The notes beneath the pieces are model-generated. The model did not search any database. It saw only the letters and a program-made list of their open reading frames with translations, and was not told the origin of the DNA. Position numbers and translations under genes: made by a program. A DNA stretch of 64,000 nt from Terriglobia bacterium (GTDB lineage: Bacteria; Acidobacteriota; Terriglobia; Terriglobales; Acidobacteriaceae), in NCBI GenBank assembly GCA_020072845.1, contig JAIQGF010000010.1, positions 82,407 to 146,406 of the forward strand, in the 5' to 3' direction. Positions 16,909 to 27,854 of this stretch are shown here, one piece after another. Within the stretch, counting starts at the first letter, position 1; every line of letters begins with the position of its first letter.

Positions 16909-17332
16909 AGTGCACCAATTGGTATCCCGCAAAGAAGTACGACAATTCGAAGCGGGCGGTGTCGTCGGCGTCGGAGCCGTGGGTGGCGTTGCGCTCGATG
17001 CTGGATCCCCACTTCTTGCGGATGGTGCCTTCCGAGGCGTTCGCCGGATTGGTGGGACCCATCAGGTCGCGCCACGCTTGAATGGCGTCTTCCTTCTCCA
17101 GCGCGAGCACCACGATCTGCCCGCTCGACATAAAAGTGGTGAGCGAATCAAAGAACGGCTTGTCGGCGTGCACGGCGTAGAAACCTTCCGCTTCCTGTTT
17201 CGAGATATGCAGCATCTTCATCCCGAGAACGCGAAAGCCCTTGGATTCGATGGTGGCGAGAATGTCGCCGGTGGCGTTCTTGGCGACCGCGTCCGGCTTA
17301 ACGATGGCAAGAGTGCGTTGCAGTGTCTTCAT
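16907..17332 (-). CDS. ndk: Nucleoside diphosphate kinase
   Basis: A 141-residue enzyme that equalises NTP pools by a phospho-histidine relay. H118 in NATHGSD is the phosphorylated residue; [13 protein letters not shown] at 7-19 is the family opening. The length is normal for bacterial Ndk. It is upstream of the tautomerase on the same strand, separated by a repeat. Confidence 0.95.
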   Translation of the reverse strand: MKTLQRTLAIVKPDAVAKNATGDILATIESKGFRVLGMKMLHISKQEAEGFYAVHADKPFFDSLTTFMSSGQIVVLALEKEDAIQAWRDLMGPTNPANASEGTIRKKWGSSIERNATHGSDADDTARFELSYFFAGYQLVH

Positions 17333-17340
17333 TTTTTCCA

Positions 17341-17452
17341 GTAGTTAGTAGCTAAGGAGTTCGTAGTTAGCCAGTCAGGCCGCGAACGGTGTCGGCGCAT
17401 CACTCCGCTCTGCGTGACTCGGTACTCGGTACTCGGTACTCAGTACTCGCAA

Positions 17453-17455
<3 letters not shown>
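17341..17455. repeat. Two direct-repeat runs: TAGTTAG type and GGTACTC type
   Basis: Bases 17341-17370 show GTAGTTAGTAGCTAAGGAGT-like copies. Bases 17416-17450 show five copies of a 7-base GACTCGGTACTCGGTACTC pattern. Neither has a full opposite arm, unlike most elements here. They separate ndk and sucD. Confidence 0.7.
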
Positions 17456-18337
<882 letters not shown>

Positions 18338-18339
18338 GT

Positions 18340-18487
18340 ATTAGCTCTCAGCTATCAGCTCTCAGTCTTTCAGCCCCTGGCCATTTGCCGTTCGCTGAAA
18401 GGCGTTGTCGGTTATCGGTTTTCGGTTGTCGGTAAGCGCGGCCGATACGATGTAGAACCGAACACCGAGAACCGAAAACCGAAAACG
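18340..18487. repeat. Two hairpin repeat types side by side (AGCTCTCAG and TCGGTT)
   Basis: Bases 18343-18375 carry AGCTCTCAGCTATCAGCTCT units. Bases about 18403-18433 carry GTTGTCGGTTATCGGTTTTC units, answered at about 18455-18487 by AGAACCGAACACCGAGAACC. Two families found singly elsewhere occur together here between sucC and sucD. Confidence 0.85.
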
Positions 18488-18504
18488 TTCTTAGATCACC
18501 AAAT

Positions 18505-19677
18505 TCAGTGTCCTGCCGCTGCGACCACTTTCTCGGCCGCGTCTTTCATGGTTTCCGCAACGGTGAAATTCAGCCCGGAATTCTTCAGGATCTCGCGTCC
18601 CTGCTCGACGTTGGTGCCCTCCAGCCGCAGCACGATGGGGAGCTGGATGTTCATCTTCCGCGCTGCCTCGACCACGCCGTTGGCCAGGGTGTCCACGCGC
18701 AGGATGCCGCCGAAAATATTGATCAGCACGGCGCGCACGTTCTTGTCGCTGAGCAGGATTTCGAAGGCGTGCGTCACCTGCTCTTCGTTGGCGCCGCCGC
18801 CGACATCGAGGAAGTTCGCCGGCATGCCGCCCGCGTACTTGATGATGTCCATGGTCGACATCGCCAGCCCGGCGCCGTTGACCATGCAGCCGACGTTGCC
18901 GTCGAGCTTGATGTAGTTCAGCCCGTACTTGCTGGCTTCCACCTCCAGCGGGTCTTCTTCGGTGATGTCGCGCAGATCGCGAATGTCCTGGTGGCGGAAG
19001 AGCGCGTTGTCGTCGAAATTGACCTTGGCGTCGAGCGCGAACAGGCGGCCGTCCTTGGTTGTGATGAGAGGGTTGATCTCCACCATGGACGCGTCCGTGT
19101 CGAGATAAGCCTTGTACAGCGCGCTCAGGAACGCGACTGCCTGGTTGACGAGCTTGCCATTGAGGCCGAGGCCGAAGGCGATCTTGCGCGACTGGTACTG
19201 CGCCAGGCCGACCGCGGGCTCGATGTGCTCCTTCAGAATCAGCTCGGGATGCTCGGCGGCGACCTGCTCGATTTCCATGCCGCCCGCCTGCGACGCCATC
19301 ACCAGCAGCTTAGCCTCCTGGCGATCGAGCAACATGCTCAGGTAGAGCTCGCGCTCGATGGGCAGACCTTCCTCGATCAACAGGCGGCGCACCACGCGCC
19401 CTTCCGGCCCCGTCTGGTGGGTGACCAGCGTCATGCCGAGCATCTTCCCTGCCAGCTCGCCGGCCTCTTCCACCGACTTGGCGATCTTGACGCCGCCGCC
19501 CTTGCCGCGGCCGCCGGCGTGGATCTGCGCCTTCACCACCACCACCTGCGAGCCGTTGTCCATCAGCCGGCGCGCGATGCCCTCGGCTTCCTGGACGGTG
19601 GTGGCCATCTCGCCGCGCGGCACCGCGACGCCATACTTCGCCAGAATTGCTTTTGCCTGGTACTCGTGAATTTTCAT
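18505..19677 (-). CDS. sucC: Succinyl-CoA synthetase beta subunit (ADP/GDP-forming)
   Basis: A 390-residue ATP-grasp subunit. [20 protein letters not shown] is the canonical N-terminus, which fixes the start at 19677; the frame runs on for 332 more codons upstream but that part is antisense to the next gene. Further family words are [22 protein letters not shown] and [15 protein letters not shown]. It pairs with SucD downstream. Confidence 0.95.
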   Translation of the reverse strand: MKIHEYQAKAILAKYGVAVPRGEMATTVQEAEGIARRLMDNGSQVVVVKAQIHAGGRGKGGGVKIAKSVEEAGELAGKMLGMTLVTHQTGPEGRVVRRLLIEEGLPIERELYLSMLLDRQEAKLLVMASQAGGMEIEQVAAEHPELILKEHIEPAVGLAQYQSRKIAFGLGLNGKLVNQAVAFLSALYKAYLDTDASMVEINPLITTKDGRLFALDAKVNFDDNALFRHQDIRDLRDITEEDPLEVEASKYGLNYIKLDGNVGCMVNGAGLAMSTMDIIKYAGGMPANFLDVGGGANEEQVTHAFEILLSDKNVRAVLINIFGGILRVDTLANGVVEAARKMNIQLPIVLRLEGTNVEQGREILKNSGLNFTVAETMKDAAEKVVAAAGH

Positions 19678-19813
19678 GGTAGGAATCCGCTGTACATCGA
19701 GTGCATGAAACCGGCGCGAAACTTGTGATTGTATAAAACCCGGCGCGCTGCGTAAATCGAATAACAGCCCGGGATCAATGTCACAGCGATGCGTGACGAA
19801 CGCCGCCTGCGAC

Positions 19814-19843
19814 TTGCCGCTCGCAACCGCCGGCGAGTATGCT
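19814..19843 (+). promoter_or_regulatory. Candidate sigma-70 promoter for the 600-residue secreted protein gene
   Basis: TTGCCG (19814-19819), an 18-base spacer and TATGCT (19838-19843) lie 35 bases before the ATG at 19879. The -35 hexamer is identical to that of the candidate promoter at 15656. Confidence 0.35.
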
Positions 19844-19878
19844 CTGGTCAAAGTATCCCGCGCCGGAAGGAATTCGCC

Positions 19879-21681
19879 ATGCGCTCGGCGCTCTGTTCCG
19901 TTGCATTGTTTGTCGCCATCGTCGCGCCTGCAGCTTTCGCTAAAACTCCCGGCGTGACGGCTGCCAAGCCCGCCGACCCGCGCGCCCCATGGATGCAACG
20001 CGCCCTCGGGTATACCTCTGCCATTCGCGGAGATCAATTCCACCTGCCCTATCGCGAGGAGCTCATCCTGCCCGGCCGCCTCGCCGCCATCTGGTGGAAA
20101 TCCGATCCCAAGCGCGCGCGCTTCTGGCTGGCAGACGCGGTCAGCCGAATCGAATTCTCTCCCAACCAGGAATCGGATGACGATCGCAAGGCAAGGCTCG
20201 GCGCCGCCCGCGTGCTGCTCACCATCGCCGCTCCTCTCGACCGCGGCCTTTCCGATCGCGTGCTCAAGTTGCTCACCGATGAGAGCGAAAAACAGAAAGA
20301 CCGACTGTCTTCGCTCGATCGGATGAAGTTGCTGGGCGATGTCACAACCGCCACGAGGGAAATTGCCGAAGAAGATCCCGGCCGCGCGCTTGAATTCGCC
20401 CGTCAGCTCATCAAGATGCGCGCCGGCAATCACATTGAAATCGCGTACATCAACCTGCACGACGCCAGCCCGGCCACTGGCGACCAATTCCTGCGCGAAG
20501 CCATCGCCGCCGCCCGGGCCGACTATGATCCCGCGATGCTGGAGGGAATCTCCCACGCCGCGCTCGACGACATCGAACCTCAGGAAGTCCCCGTGCCGGA
20601 AGAACTCCGCTCCGCCATCTTGACCGTCGTCGCCGAAGCCATGCTGCGCCCGCCACAGAGCGAAGAAGATCAAAAGAACATCTGCCGCGCCTCGCTGACT
20701 GCCGCCCGGCTCATCTCCAAATTTCCGCCCGCCGTTGCTGGCCAGGTGCGTGCCGCCATTGAATCGTGCACAGGGAAGGTGCCCCCGATGATAAGAAAGA
20801 CGGTGGATTCGGAGCTCACGGGCAAATACACGGGCACTTCCGATGAATTAATGCGTGCAGCCGACGACGAGACCGATGTCAACACCCGCAGCATGATGAA
20901 GGTCCAGGCCGCATTTAAGCTTCAACAATCGGACCCCATACGCGCGGTGGATATTTTCGACAGTCTCACGCCTGAGGAACGCAGGAGAATCTCCGGCTCG
21001 ATGCGGAGTATCCTCGCCTCGCAGGCGCTCTCCGCCGCGTACAAGGCGCACGACACCGTCGCCATGCAGCGCATCCTCGACCACACCCCGGAAGAAGACC
21101 GCCCGCAGATGTTGCTCAACGCGGCATCCATGGTTTTCCAGGCAAAGGACGAGTCGCTCGGTCTCGCCTTCCTCGGCCAGGCCCGCGCCGCCCTGGAAAA
21201 ATGGGACCCGCAGGACAACTGGCGTCCTTTCCTGATGTTGTTAAACCTGTACGCCGAACACATGCCCAGCGAAACCACACACGTGCTGGCCGAAGCCATG
21301 GCGGGCATCGGCCGCGTCAAGCCCCGCGAGCCAAAGAAAATCGGCATTGTGTATCCCCCCATGGGCGACGAACTTCGTATCGTGGACCTTAATCCGGCGG
21401 TGCTCGACACGGACCCGGAATACGTCGCCGCTTCTATCCAGCAGGTTGACGATCGCGCCAGTCGCACCGTCCTACGCCTCGGCCTGTTGCGCGCCTGCCT
21501 GCGGCGCTTTGAAGGCCCGCCGCCTCCGCCAAAATCGAAACCCGCACCCACGCCTGCACCGGCGCGCGCCGCTGGTTCACCTGCGGTCCCACCTGACGCC
21601 GCCTCCAGCACCACGCCCGCGAAATCTCCCATCGCAGACAAGGCCGCCCAGGCGCAATCTCCGCCCGTGCAGCCGCACTAA
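19879..21681 (+). CDS. Secreted helical-repeat protein of unknown function
   Basis: A 600-residue protein starting with a clear signal peptide ([21 protein letters not shown], residues 1-21), so it is periplasmic or exterior. The body (about 25-545) is rich in helices with A/L/R heptad-like packing. It may be an irregular TPR-like array, but I find no named domain. The last 55 residues are a Pro/Ala-rich tail ([16 protein letters not shown]). A GGAAGG site supports ATG 19879 rather than the in-frame ATG 90 bases earlier. It is divergent from sucC. Confidence 0.7.
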   Translation: MRSALCSVALFVAIVAPAAFAKTPGVTAAKPADPRAPWMQRALGYTSAIRGDQFHLPYREELILPGRLAAIWWKSDPKRARFWLADAVSRIEFSPNQESDDDRKARLGAARVLLTIAAPLDRGLSDRVLKLLTDESEKQKDRLSSLDRMKLLGDVTTATREIAEEDPGRALEFARQLIKMRAGNHIEIAYINLHDASPATGDQFLREAIAAARADYDPAMLEGISHAALDDIEPQEVPVPEELRSAILTVVAEAMLRPPQSEEDQKNICRASLTAARLISKFPPAVAGQVRAAIESCTGKVPPMIRKTVDSELTGKYTGTSDELMRAADDETDVNTRSMMKVQAAFKLQQSDPIRAVDIFDSLTPEERRRISGSMRSILASQALSAAYKAHDTVAMQRILDHTPEEDRPQMLLNAASMVFQAKDESLGLAFLGQARAALEKWDPQDNWRPFLMLLNLYAEHMPSETTHVLAEAMAGIGRVKPREPKKIGIVYPPMGDELRIVDLNPAVLDTDPEYVAASIQQVDDRASRTVLRLGLLRACLRRFEGPPPPPKSKPAPTPAPARAAGSPAVPPDAASSTTPAKSPIADKAAQAQSPPVQPH

Positions 21682-21714
21682 GTCACTGCTAGCTCACAGC
21701 TCGGAACTCGCAAC

Positions 21715-22245
21715 TCACTTCTTCGCCCGCTTCGCCGACGCCTCAATGTAGGTCGTGAACTTTTCCGGCGCCTCCGGCGGCGCGATTTCGAACGTCAGCT
21801 TCAGATCGTTGTCGCCGGTCTTCACGTAGGTCAGGCGGTAACGCGGCCCGGGCTGCCCGGCTTCGCTCACCATCACCAGCTTGTGGTCGGTAAACTCGAC
21901 GACGTAATGGATGACGTGCCCTTCATTGTCCCAATAATCGGCGCGCGTTTTCTTGCCCGACGGATCCGCATAGATCACCATCAGGTCGTCATGGCGGTAC
22001 GCCGGTTTGTCCTTGGTGGCGGGATACTGCGCGTAGTTGTGCCGCACCAGCACCGCGCTTTGCAGTTCAGGAGAAAAAGTGAAACTGCCGCTGCCTTGGC
22101 CCGGTCCTCCGCCGCCTGCGCCCTCCCAAGTGCCCAGGAACGGCTGCCAGTCTGCCCAACGGTCTTTCGGCAATTCCTGGGCGACTGCCATGGTCGTGGA
22201 CAGCACCAGGATCGCTGCGATGCATCGGCGCACAACGGCCTCCAC
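21715..22245 (-). CDS. Secreted DUF1579/lipocalin-like protein of unknown function
   Basis: A 176-residue protein with a signal peptide (residues 1-22, CIAAILVLSTTMAVAQ). The mature part is beta-rich and begins WADWQPFLGTWEGAGGGG. The LGTWEG opening followed by antiparallel strands resembles small lipocalin-like domains such as DUF1579, but this is only a resemblance. It ends KRAKK. It is convergent with the 600-residue gene and divergent from the thioesterase. Confidence 0.55.
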   Translation of the reverse strand: MEAVVRRCIAAILVLSTTMAVAQELPKDRWADWQPFLGTWEGAGGGGPGQGSGSFTFSPELQSAVLVRHNYAQYPATKDKPAYRHDDLMVIYADPSGKKTRADYWDNEGHVIHYVVEFTDHKLVMVSEAGQPGPRYRLTYVKTGDNDLKLTFEIAPPEAPEKFTTYIEASAKRAKK

Positions 22246-22350
22246 AAGGACGGCGAATTATACGCGGAGCGGCCGCAGAGCGCGCAGCAGTTGAATCCCG
22301 CCGCCGGGATGCGATAATCGCTGACTGTCGCATTGCCAGGGAGGCGGAGA

Positions 22351-22791
22351 ATGAAAGATACGCTGCGGCCGGGACTGACCCATGAGTTCCGCTTCCGCGT
22401 GCCGGAGACCAAGACCGTGCCACATCTCTACCCGGAAGCCCAGGAATTCCAGGTGATGCCGCGAGTGCTGGCCACCGGCTTTATGGTTGGGCTGCTGGAA
22501 TGGGCGTGCATACAGGCCATCAACCCGCACCTCGATTGGCCCAACGAACAGTCAGTCGGCACCCTCGTGAATTTCAGCCACACTGCCGCCACCCCGCCCG
22601 GCATGTACGTAACCGTTCGCGTGAAATTGGAAAGTGTGGAGGGCCGCAAGCTCAGCTTCTCGGTGAACGCCGACGACGGCATTGACAAGATTTCAGAAGG
22701 CACACATGAGCGCTTTGTGATTGATGCCGCCAAGTTCAACAGCAAGCTGGCCGCCAAGGCAGAACGCGCCGCGGCGATGGGAGCCAAGTGA
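22351..22791 (+). CDS. Hotdog thioesterase of the FlK (fluoroacetyl-CoA thioesterase-like) group
   Basis: A 146-residue hotdog-fold protein. The helix [15 protein letters not shown] and the strand [15 protein letters not shown] match the FlK group, and T42, E50 and H77 fall where the FlK catalytic triad (Thr42, Glu50, His76) is placed. It probably hydrolyses a small acyl-CoA; specificity for fluoroacetyl-CoA should not be assumed. GGGAGGCGGAGA precedes ATG 22351. trpD starts 22 bases after its stop. Confidence 0.75.
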   Translation: MKDTLRPGLTHEFRFRVPETKTVPHLYPEAQEFQVMPRVLATGFMVGLLEWACIQAINPHLDWPNEQSVGTLVNFSHTAATPPGMYVTVRVKLESVEGRKLSFSVNADDGIDKISEGTHERFVIDAAKFNSKLAAKAERAAAMGAK

Positions 22792-22813
22792 GAGCCCGAA
22801 TCCAGTCTCGGCA

Positions 22814-23866
22814 ATGATCCTCGACGCCATTCACCGCATCGCCAACCATCGCGAGTCGCTCTCGCGCCAGGACGCGCGCGCGGTGATGAGCGAAATCCTG
22901 GCCGGCGGCGCCACCGACGTCCAGATTGCCGCGCTGCTGGTGGGGCTGCACATGAAAGGCGAGACGGTGGATGAGATCGTCGGTTTCGCCGAGGCCATCC
23001 GCGCCGCCGCCACGCCGCTTCCGCTCACCAGGGGTTCCGCGCTCGACGTCAGCGGCACCGAGCGCGACGCGCTGGTGGACACCTGCGGCACCGGCGGCGA
23101 TGCCAGCGGAACCTTCAACATCTCCACCGCCACCGCGCTCTGTGTGGCCGGAGCGGGGGTGCGCGTGGCGAAACACGGCAACCGCAGCGCCAGTTCGAAG
23201 TGCGGCTCCGCCGATGTCGTCGAAGCTCTCGGCGTGGACATCACGCTGCCGCCGGCGCGGATCGCCGCCTGCCTGAAGCAGGTCGGGATCGCATTCCTGT
23301 TCGCGCCCGCCATGCATTCGGCGATGAAACACGTGCAAGCGGCGCGGCGCGAGCTGCGCCTTCCCACGGTCTTCAACCTGCTCGGCCCGCTGACCAATCC
23401 CGCCAATGCTTCCGCCCAGGTGGTCGGTGTCTATTCCGCCGACCTGGTGGAAAAACTCGCGGCGGCGCTGGCGATGTTGGGATTGCGCCGCGCCCTGGTG
23501 GTGCACGGCAACGACGGGCTCGACGAGATCACCATCACCGGCCCGACGCGCGTGGCGGAAATGCGGGACGGCAGCGTGCGCGCTTACGAAGTCACGCCGG
23601 AGGAGTTTGGGCTGAAGCGCGCGCCGCTGGAAGCCATCTCCGGCGGCGACGTGCGGGAAAACGCCTCCATCATCCACCAGATCCTCGACGGAAAGGAGTC
23701 CGCGCGGCGCGATGTCGTGCTGCTGAATGCCGCCGCGGCGCTGGTCGCCGCCGGACGCGTGGCCACCATGCAGGACGGCATTCTGCGGGCCGCATTTTCT
23801 CTCGATTCCGGCGCCGCTCGCGCCAAGCTCGACGCGCTGGTGCGCTTCACCAGCAGATCATCATGA
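22814..23866 (+). CDS. trpD: Anthranilate phosphoribosyltransferase
   Basis: A 350-residue enzyme of tryptophan synthesis that transfers phosphoribose to anthranilate. [17 protein letters not shown] (89-105) and KHGNR (120-124) are the PRPP- and anthranilate-binding motifs. N-terminal helices match the family, so ATG 22814 is used, although its ribosome site is weak. No other trp biosynthesis gene is in the window, so it is separated from a trp operon. Its stop overlaps the next start (ATGA). Confidence 0.95.
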   Translation: MILDAIHRIANHRESLSRQDARAVMSEILAGGATDVQIAALLVGLHMKGETVDEIVGFAEAIRAAATPLPLTRGSALDVSGTERDALVDTCGTGGDASGTFNISTATALCVAGAGVRVAKHGNRSASSKCGSADVVEALGVDITLPPARIAACLKQVGIAFLFAPAMHSAMKHVQAARRELRLPTVFNLLGPLTNPANASAQVVGVYSADLVEKLAAALAMLGLRRALVVHGNDGLDEITITGPTRVAEMRDGSVRAYEVTPEEFGLKRAPLEAISGGDVRENASIIHQILDGKESARRDVVLLNAAAALVAAGRVATMQDGILRAAFSLDSGAARAKLDALVRFTSRSS

Positions 23867-24861
23867 CCTCCCGACTGACGCTGAAGCTGGTTGACTTGTG
23901 CGGTTCGATGCTCGCGCCCCTGGCTGCCGGTCTGGCCAGGCTGCAGTGGCGCTGGGGACCGCAAAACCTGCCGCGCAGCTTTCGCGCCTGGAACGCGCGC
24001 GGCGTGTTGCCGCTTACCTTCCACTTTTATAGCCCGGTTTTCGATGCCACCGCCCTGCCCCCTGCAACCTGGTCGCGCGAAAGCGCACTGCCAGGCGTAG
24101 ATCTTCGCGCCGAACACCAACTGGCATTGCTGGAGCGCTTTTGCTACGGCGAAGAATTGCGGCAATTCCCAATCGAAGGCGATATCCGGGCCGGCTTCTG
24201 CTATGGCAACGGAATGTTCGGTCCCGGCGACGCGGAGATTTTGTACAGCATCATCCGGCACTTCAAGCCGCGACGCATGATCGAGATCGGCTCGGGCTGC
24301 TCAACCATGCTGGCGAAGGCGGCGCTGGACCGGAACCGCGCCGAGGGCCACGATGCCGAGCACATTTGTATCGAGCCGTATACGGCGCCCTGGCTGGAGA
24401 ATCTCGGGCTTACGCAAGTGATCCGGGATCGCGTCGAGAATCTGGATCCGGCGCTCTTCCAGAGCTTGCGCGAAAATGACATTCTGTTCATTGACTCTTC
24501 GCACGTGGTGCGCACCGGCGGCGATGTCGTATTCGAGTATCTCGAGGTCGTGCCCCGGCTGCGGCCGGGCGTGCTGGTGCATGTGCACGATATTTTTATT
24601 CCGTTCGAATATCCGCCGACATGGTCGCGCGACCTGAAGCTGTTCTGGACCGAGCAGTACCTGGTGCAGGCGTTCCTGGCGTTCAACGCGGAATTTGAAA
24701 TCGTGCTCGCGCTGAACTACCTGAATTCGCACCACCGCGAGGCGCTGGCGCGCGCGGCGCCGGTTTACGCCGGACATCGCGGCGCCGCGCCGGGCTCGTT
24801 GTGGATTCGGCGAATGGCCGGCAACTCGCCGGGCGCCGTTCGCTCCGCGGCCGGAACGTAG
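23863..24861 (+). CDS. Class I SAM-dependent methyltransferase
   Basis: A 332-residue protein overlapping trpD by 4 bases. The SAM-binding motif is [14 protein letters not shown] near residue 145, and a [11 protein letters not shown] acidic strand follows at about 205. An N-terminal 80-residue region precedes the Rossmann domain. The layout resembles methyltransferases from glycan or secondary-metabolite clusters; the acceptor is unknown. Coupling to trpD probably reflects expression rather than pathway. Confidence 0.7.
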   Translation: MTSRLTLKLVDLCGSMLAPLAAGLARLQWRWGPQNLPRSFRAWNARGVLPLTFHFYSPVFDATALPPATWSRESALPGVDLRAEHQLALLERFCYGEELRQFPIEGDIRAGFCYGNGMFGPGDAEILYSIIRHFKPRRMIEIGSGCSTMLAKAALDRNRAEGHDAEHICIEPYTAPWLENLGLTQVIRDRVENLDPALFQSLRENDILFIDSSHVVRTGGDVVFEYLEVVPRLRPGVLVHVHDIFIPFEYPPTWSRDLKLFWTEQYLVQAFLAFNAEFEIVLALNYLNSHHREALARAAPVYAGHRGAAPGSLWIRRMAGNSPGAVRSAAGT

Positions 24862-24982
24862 GCGGCCAATCGCCCTGGCACGGCAGATGGGCCCTCAGAA
24901 CCTTGTATAGAATGATCGCAGCGCAACGGAATCAATACTCACCCACAAGGGAAGCGCCGTACCCGGTCCAGGAGGAATGTCG

Positions 24983-25759
24983 GTGGAAATTGTCGGAGAG
25001 GTGTTACAGCAGGTCCTGACCACGCGCAACGTCTGGAACAGCCGTGGCGACTCGGAAAAGGTGCGCGGCGAAATCAGCTCCGCCTCCTGCGCCAAGCTGC
25101 AGGAACTTGTCGGGTTGGTGGATGCGCGGCGAACGCTCGAAGTCGGCTGCGCGACGGGTGTCTCGACGCTGGCGATCCTCTCCAAGCTCGAGCAACTTGG
25201 CGGTGACAGGACACACATCGCCATCGACCCCAATCAAACCGGATACGAGTCGGGCTACTCCGGCATTGGCGTCGAAATGGTCCGCCGGGCGGGGCTGCAG
25301 CAGCGCTTCACGCTGATCGAAAAACCGAGCCACCTTGGACTTCCCGCGCTGCTGGCGGAAGGCCGCAAATTCGATTTCATCTTCATCGATGGGTGGCACT
25401 CGTTCGATTACGCCTTCGTGGATTATTACTATTCCGATCTTCTCCTGAACGACGGCGGGGTCCTGGTCTTCGACGACGTTTGCATGCCTCCCATTCGCCA
25501 CGTGTGCTGGTTCCTGGAGACCCACAAGCCCTACGATTTCCTGGGCGGGCCGGCCACGCTCAGCACCATGCATCCGTGGTTCAAGGCGACCTATCGGTGG
25601 AACCCGGCGAATCAGGTCTGGGGCTCCATCCAGGCCTATCGAAAAAGGAGCAGCAGCCAGGTGCCCTCCGATTTCTTTGAAGCTCCGTTTTACCCGCATT
25701 ACCGGCTGTACCGATGGTGGTTGCGCCTGCGAGGCTTGCGAATTCGCAACCCGTATTAG
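24983..25759 (+). CDS. Class I SAM-dependent methyltransferase (O-methyltransferase-like)
   Basis: A 258-residue protein. TLEVGCATGVSTLAILSKLE is the SAM-binding loop; FDFIFIDGWHSFDYAFVDYYY and LVFDDVCMP are the metal/acceptor strands of the CmoB/Mtf-24-like group. A GGAGG at 24971-24975 lies only one base before ATG 24977 but seven before GTG 24983, so I prefer the GTG. It follows another methyltransferase by about 120 bases, and the two may share a pathway. Confidence 0.7.
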   Translation: MEIVGEVLQQVLTTRNVWNSRGDSEKVRGEISSASCAKLQELVGLVDARRTLEVGCATGVSTLAILSKLEQLGGDRTHIAIDPNQTGYESGYSGIGVEMVRRAGLQQRFTLIEKPSHLGLPALLAEGRKFDFIFIDGWHSFDYAFVDYYYSDLLLNDGGVLVFDDVCMPPIRHVCWFLETHKPYDFLGGPATLSTMHPWFKATYRWNPANQVWGSIQAYRKRSSSQVPSDFFEAPFYPHYRLYRWWLRLRGLRIRNPY

Positions 25760-25773
25760 CCGCGCGACGGCAG

Positions 25774-27216
25774 CTAGCTTCCCGCGCTCTCGACGATGCT
25801 CACCGGCACTTTCTGCATGTACTGCGCCACCTGGACTTGCCAGCGCAATTCTTGCGTCATGCTGGTTTGCAGCGCAGCCGCAGCCGCCGGTTCACCGTGC
25901 ACCAGGTAGGTTTGCGACGGCGCTTTCGGAAATGTGTGCAGCCATTCCAGCAGTTCCGGCGTGTCGGCGTGATCGCTGAATTGCTCCAGCGCCGCCACTT
26001 GCGCCCGCACCGGGACGATGTCGCCGTACATCTTCACTTCCCTGGCGCCGTTCTTGATGCTGAATCCGCGCGTTCCCAGCGATTGGAATCCGATGAACAT
26101 CACCAGGTTCCGCGGGTCCGGCAGGCGCTGCGTCAGGTGGTGCAGGATGCGGCCGCCGGTGGCCATGCCGCTGGAGGAGACGATGATCATCGGGTAGTGG
26201 CTGTCGTTGATCTTCTTCGAATCCGCCGGCGTGGCGTCGAAATAAAATCCGTCCCAGGTCAGCGGCGAGCCGTAACGCGCGATGAGCTGTTTGGTTTCGT
26301 CGCCGAACTCCTCCGTGTGCTTCAGGAAAATGTTGACCGCATGGATGGCCATGGGGCTGTCGGTGTGCACCGGCACGCGCGGGACCTGGCCTGACTCCAT
26401 CAGCTCCTTCACCATGAACAGCAGCTTTTGCGTGCGCTCGACGGCGAACGCGGGCACGATCACGCAGCCGCCGCGCTGCACCGTTTCACGCACCCGCCGC
26501 GCCAGTTCCGGGCGAGGATCGGTGGTGGGATGCAGCCGGTTACCGTACGTCGATTCCATCACCAGCAGGTCGGCGCTCTCGCCCTCCGTCGGACCGGAGT
26601 GCACCACGCGCCCGGGAGCGATTTGCGAATCGCGCACGCGGCCGATGTCGCCGGTGAACAACAGCCGCCGCGCGCCCAGCGTGATCTCCACCATGGACGA
26701 TCCGACAATGTGCGCCGCGCGGACGAAGCGGAACGCGAAGCCGGGCTGCAACTGCTGGGTTTGACCGAAGTCCACCGGGCGAAAGAACTTCATGCAGTCC
26801 TCCGCCTCCTGCGAGGTGTACAGCGGCAGCGCGGGCGAGTGCTTGGAGGATTTGCGCTTGTTGTGAAACGCCGCGTCTTCTTCCTGGAGGTGTCCGGAAT
26901 CGGGGAGCAGGATGGAGCACAAGTCAATCGTCGCCGGCGTGGCGTAGATCGGCCCCTGGAAGCCCTCCTTCACCAGCCGGGGAATCCACCCGGAGTGGTC
27001 GAGGTGCGCATGCGTAAGGATCACGGCATCGAGATCGCGCACCGGAATCGGAAGGTCCTGCCAATTGCGCTCGCGCCATTCCTTCTGGCCCTGGAAGAGC
27101 CCGCAATCAATCAGCACTTGAATAGCGTCACCGTCGCTGCCGTTCGAGGAAGTGTTGATCAGGTGTTTGGAGCCGGTGACCACGCCCGCAGCGCCGAGAA
27201 ACTGGATGTAGGCCAA
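25774..27216 (-). CDS. MBL-fold / beta-CASP RNA-processing nuclease
   Basis: A 480-residue metallo-beta-lactamase-fold nuclease. The zinc motif HAHLDH is at 69-74, with a beta-CASP insert and a C-terminal QFSDHAD motif. Words such as VHTDSPMAIHAVNIF and SSSGMATGGRILHH are typical of the CPSF73-like/YSH1 bacterial group. It probably cuts or trims RNA. The start is TTG at 27216, supported by GGGAGG 5 bases upstream. It is flanked by a transposase remnant. Confidence 0.85.
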   Translation of the reverse strand: MAYIQFLGAAGVVTGSKHLINTSSNGSDGDAIQVLIDCGLFQGQKEWRERNWQDLPIPVRDLDAVILTHAHLDHSGWIPRLVKEGFQGPIYATPATIDLCSILLPDSGHLQEEDAAFHNKRKSSKHSPALPLYTSQEAEDCMKFFRPVDFGQTQQLQPGFAFRFVRAAHIVGSSMVEITLGARRLLFTGDIGRVRDSQIAPGRVVHSGPTEGESADLLVMESTYGNRLHPTTDPRPELARRVRETVQRGGCVIVPAFAVERTQKLLFMVKELMESGQVPRVPVHTDSPMAIHAVNIFLKHTEEFGDETKQLIARYGSPLTWDGFYFDATPADSKKINDSHYPMIIVSSSGMATGGRILHHLTQRLPDPRNLVMFIGFQSLGTRGFSIKNGAREVKMYGDIVPVRAQVAALEQFSDHADTPELLEWLHTFPKAPSQTYLVHGEPAAAAALQTSMTQELRWQVQVAQYMQKVPVSIVESAGS

Positions 27217-27325
27217 GGAAGCCTCCCGAACAGCGCGATTGTATCTGGAAGTAGCTAGCGATTGGCTGTGCTGGACCAGGACATAATTTACGCCTTCGCC
27301 GGGTGGAAGACCTCTTCCCTTCGTT

Positions 27326-27489
27326 GGAAGAAGGTTTACCGCCCAGGCTGAGATGCGGCCGCTCGTGATTGTAATACCAGAGAAACTCGTCCAATGCCCG
27401 GCTGCGCGACTTCATCGTAAACAGCGGCTGGATGTTCAGGCACTCGTCGTCGACGGTGCGGTACTGCGCCGCGGGACGCAGGACACTTT
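27326..27489 (-). pseudogene. Transposase remnant (C-terminal integrase-core piece)
   Basis: On the minus strand the frame reads LDEFLWYYNHERPHLSLGG, the hallmark end of DDE integrase-core transposases of the IS3/IS481 kind. The frame is open for about 25 codons upstream but that part carries no recognisable catalytic motif. No D..D..E core or terminal repeats are visible, so it is a decayed fragment. It marks the border of the small two-gene cassette that follows. Confidence 0.7.
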
Positions 27490-27525
27490 TGTGACCATGC
27501 TATGATCCGCTACAGGACAATCAGT

Positions 27526-27852
27526 ATGCCGAACACGCCAGACAAGACCGAAATTGCCAGAAAGCTCGCTGGCGCTCACCGAAAAGTCGAACCGGGAATC
27601 AGCCGCATCGTTCGAGTCATCGCTGATCGAGAGCAGGACGCGGGTGAACCGGTGAAGCTTCTGGAGGTCAACCCAGACACGTCGCCGTCGGGTATTGTCC
27701 CCATCGCGTTCAGCGCCGATCCGCCACAGATTCCTTTCCCGTCGGTCGTGATCGAAGTTACGGAAGGGGAGTTTGAAAAGATTCGCGCTGGGGCTTTGTC
27801 CCTACCGGATGGGTGGCGCCTCGGTGATGAACTCTACCCAGCTCCGGCTTGA
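27526..27852 (+). CDS. Small protein of unknown function, partner of the HEPN-like gene
   Basis: A 108-residue acidic protein. N-terminal helices (TEIARKLAGAHRKVEPGIS) precede beta segments (EPVKLLEVNPDTSPSGIVPI, SVVIEVTEGEFEKI) and a closing LPDGWRLGDE. I do not recognise the family. It has no signal peptide or membrane segment. ATG 27526 is chosen over 27502 because a weak AGGA lies 6-7 bases upstream. It directly precedes, and nearly overlaps, the next gene, suggesting that the two products act together. Confidence 0.6.
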   Translation: MPNTPDKTEIARKLAGAHRKVEPGISRIVRVIADREQDAGEPVKLLEVNPDTSPSGIVPIAFSADPPQIPFPSVVIEVTEGEFEKIRAGALSLPDGWRLGDELYPAPA

Positions 27853-27854
27853 GC

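Noticed and set aside
19678..20673. 332-codon upstream extension of sucC
   Set aside because: It reads antisense to a gene with a clear signal peptide and has no homologous features; SucC begins canonically at [12 protein letters not shown].
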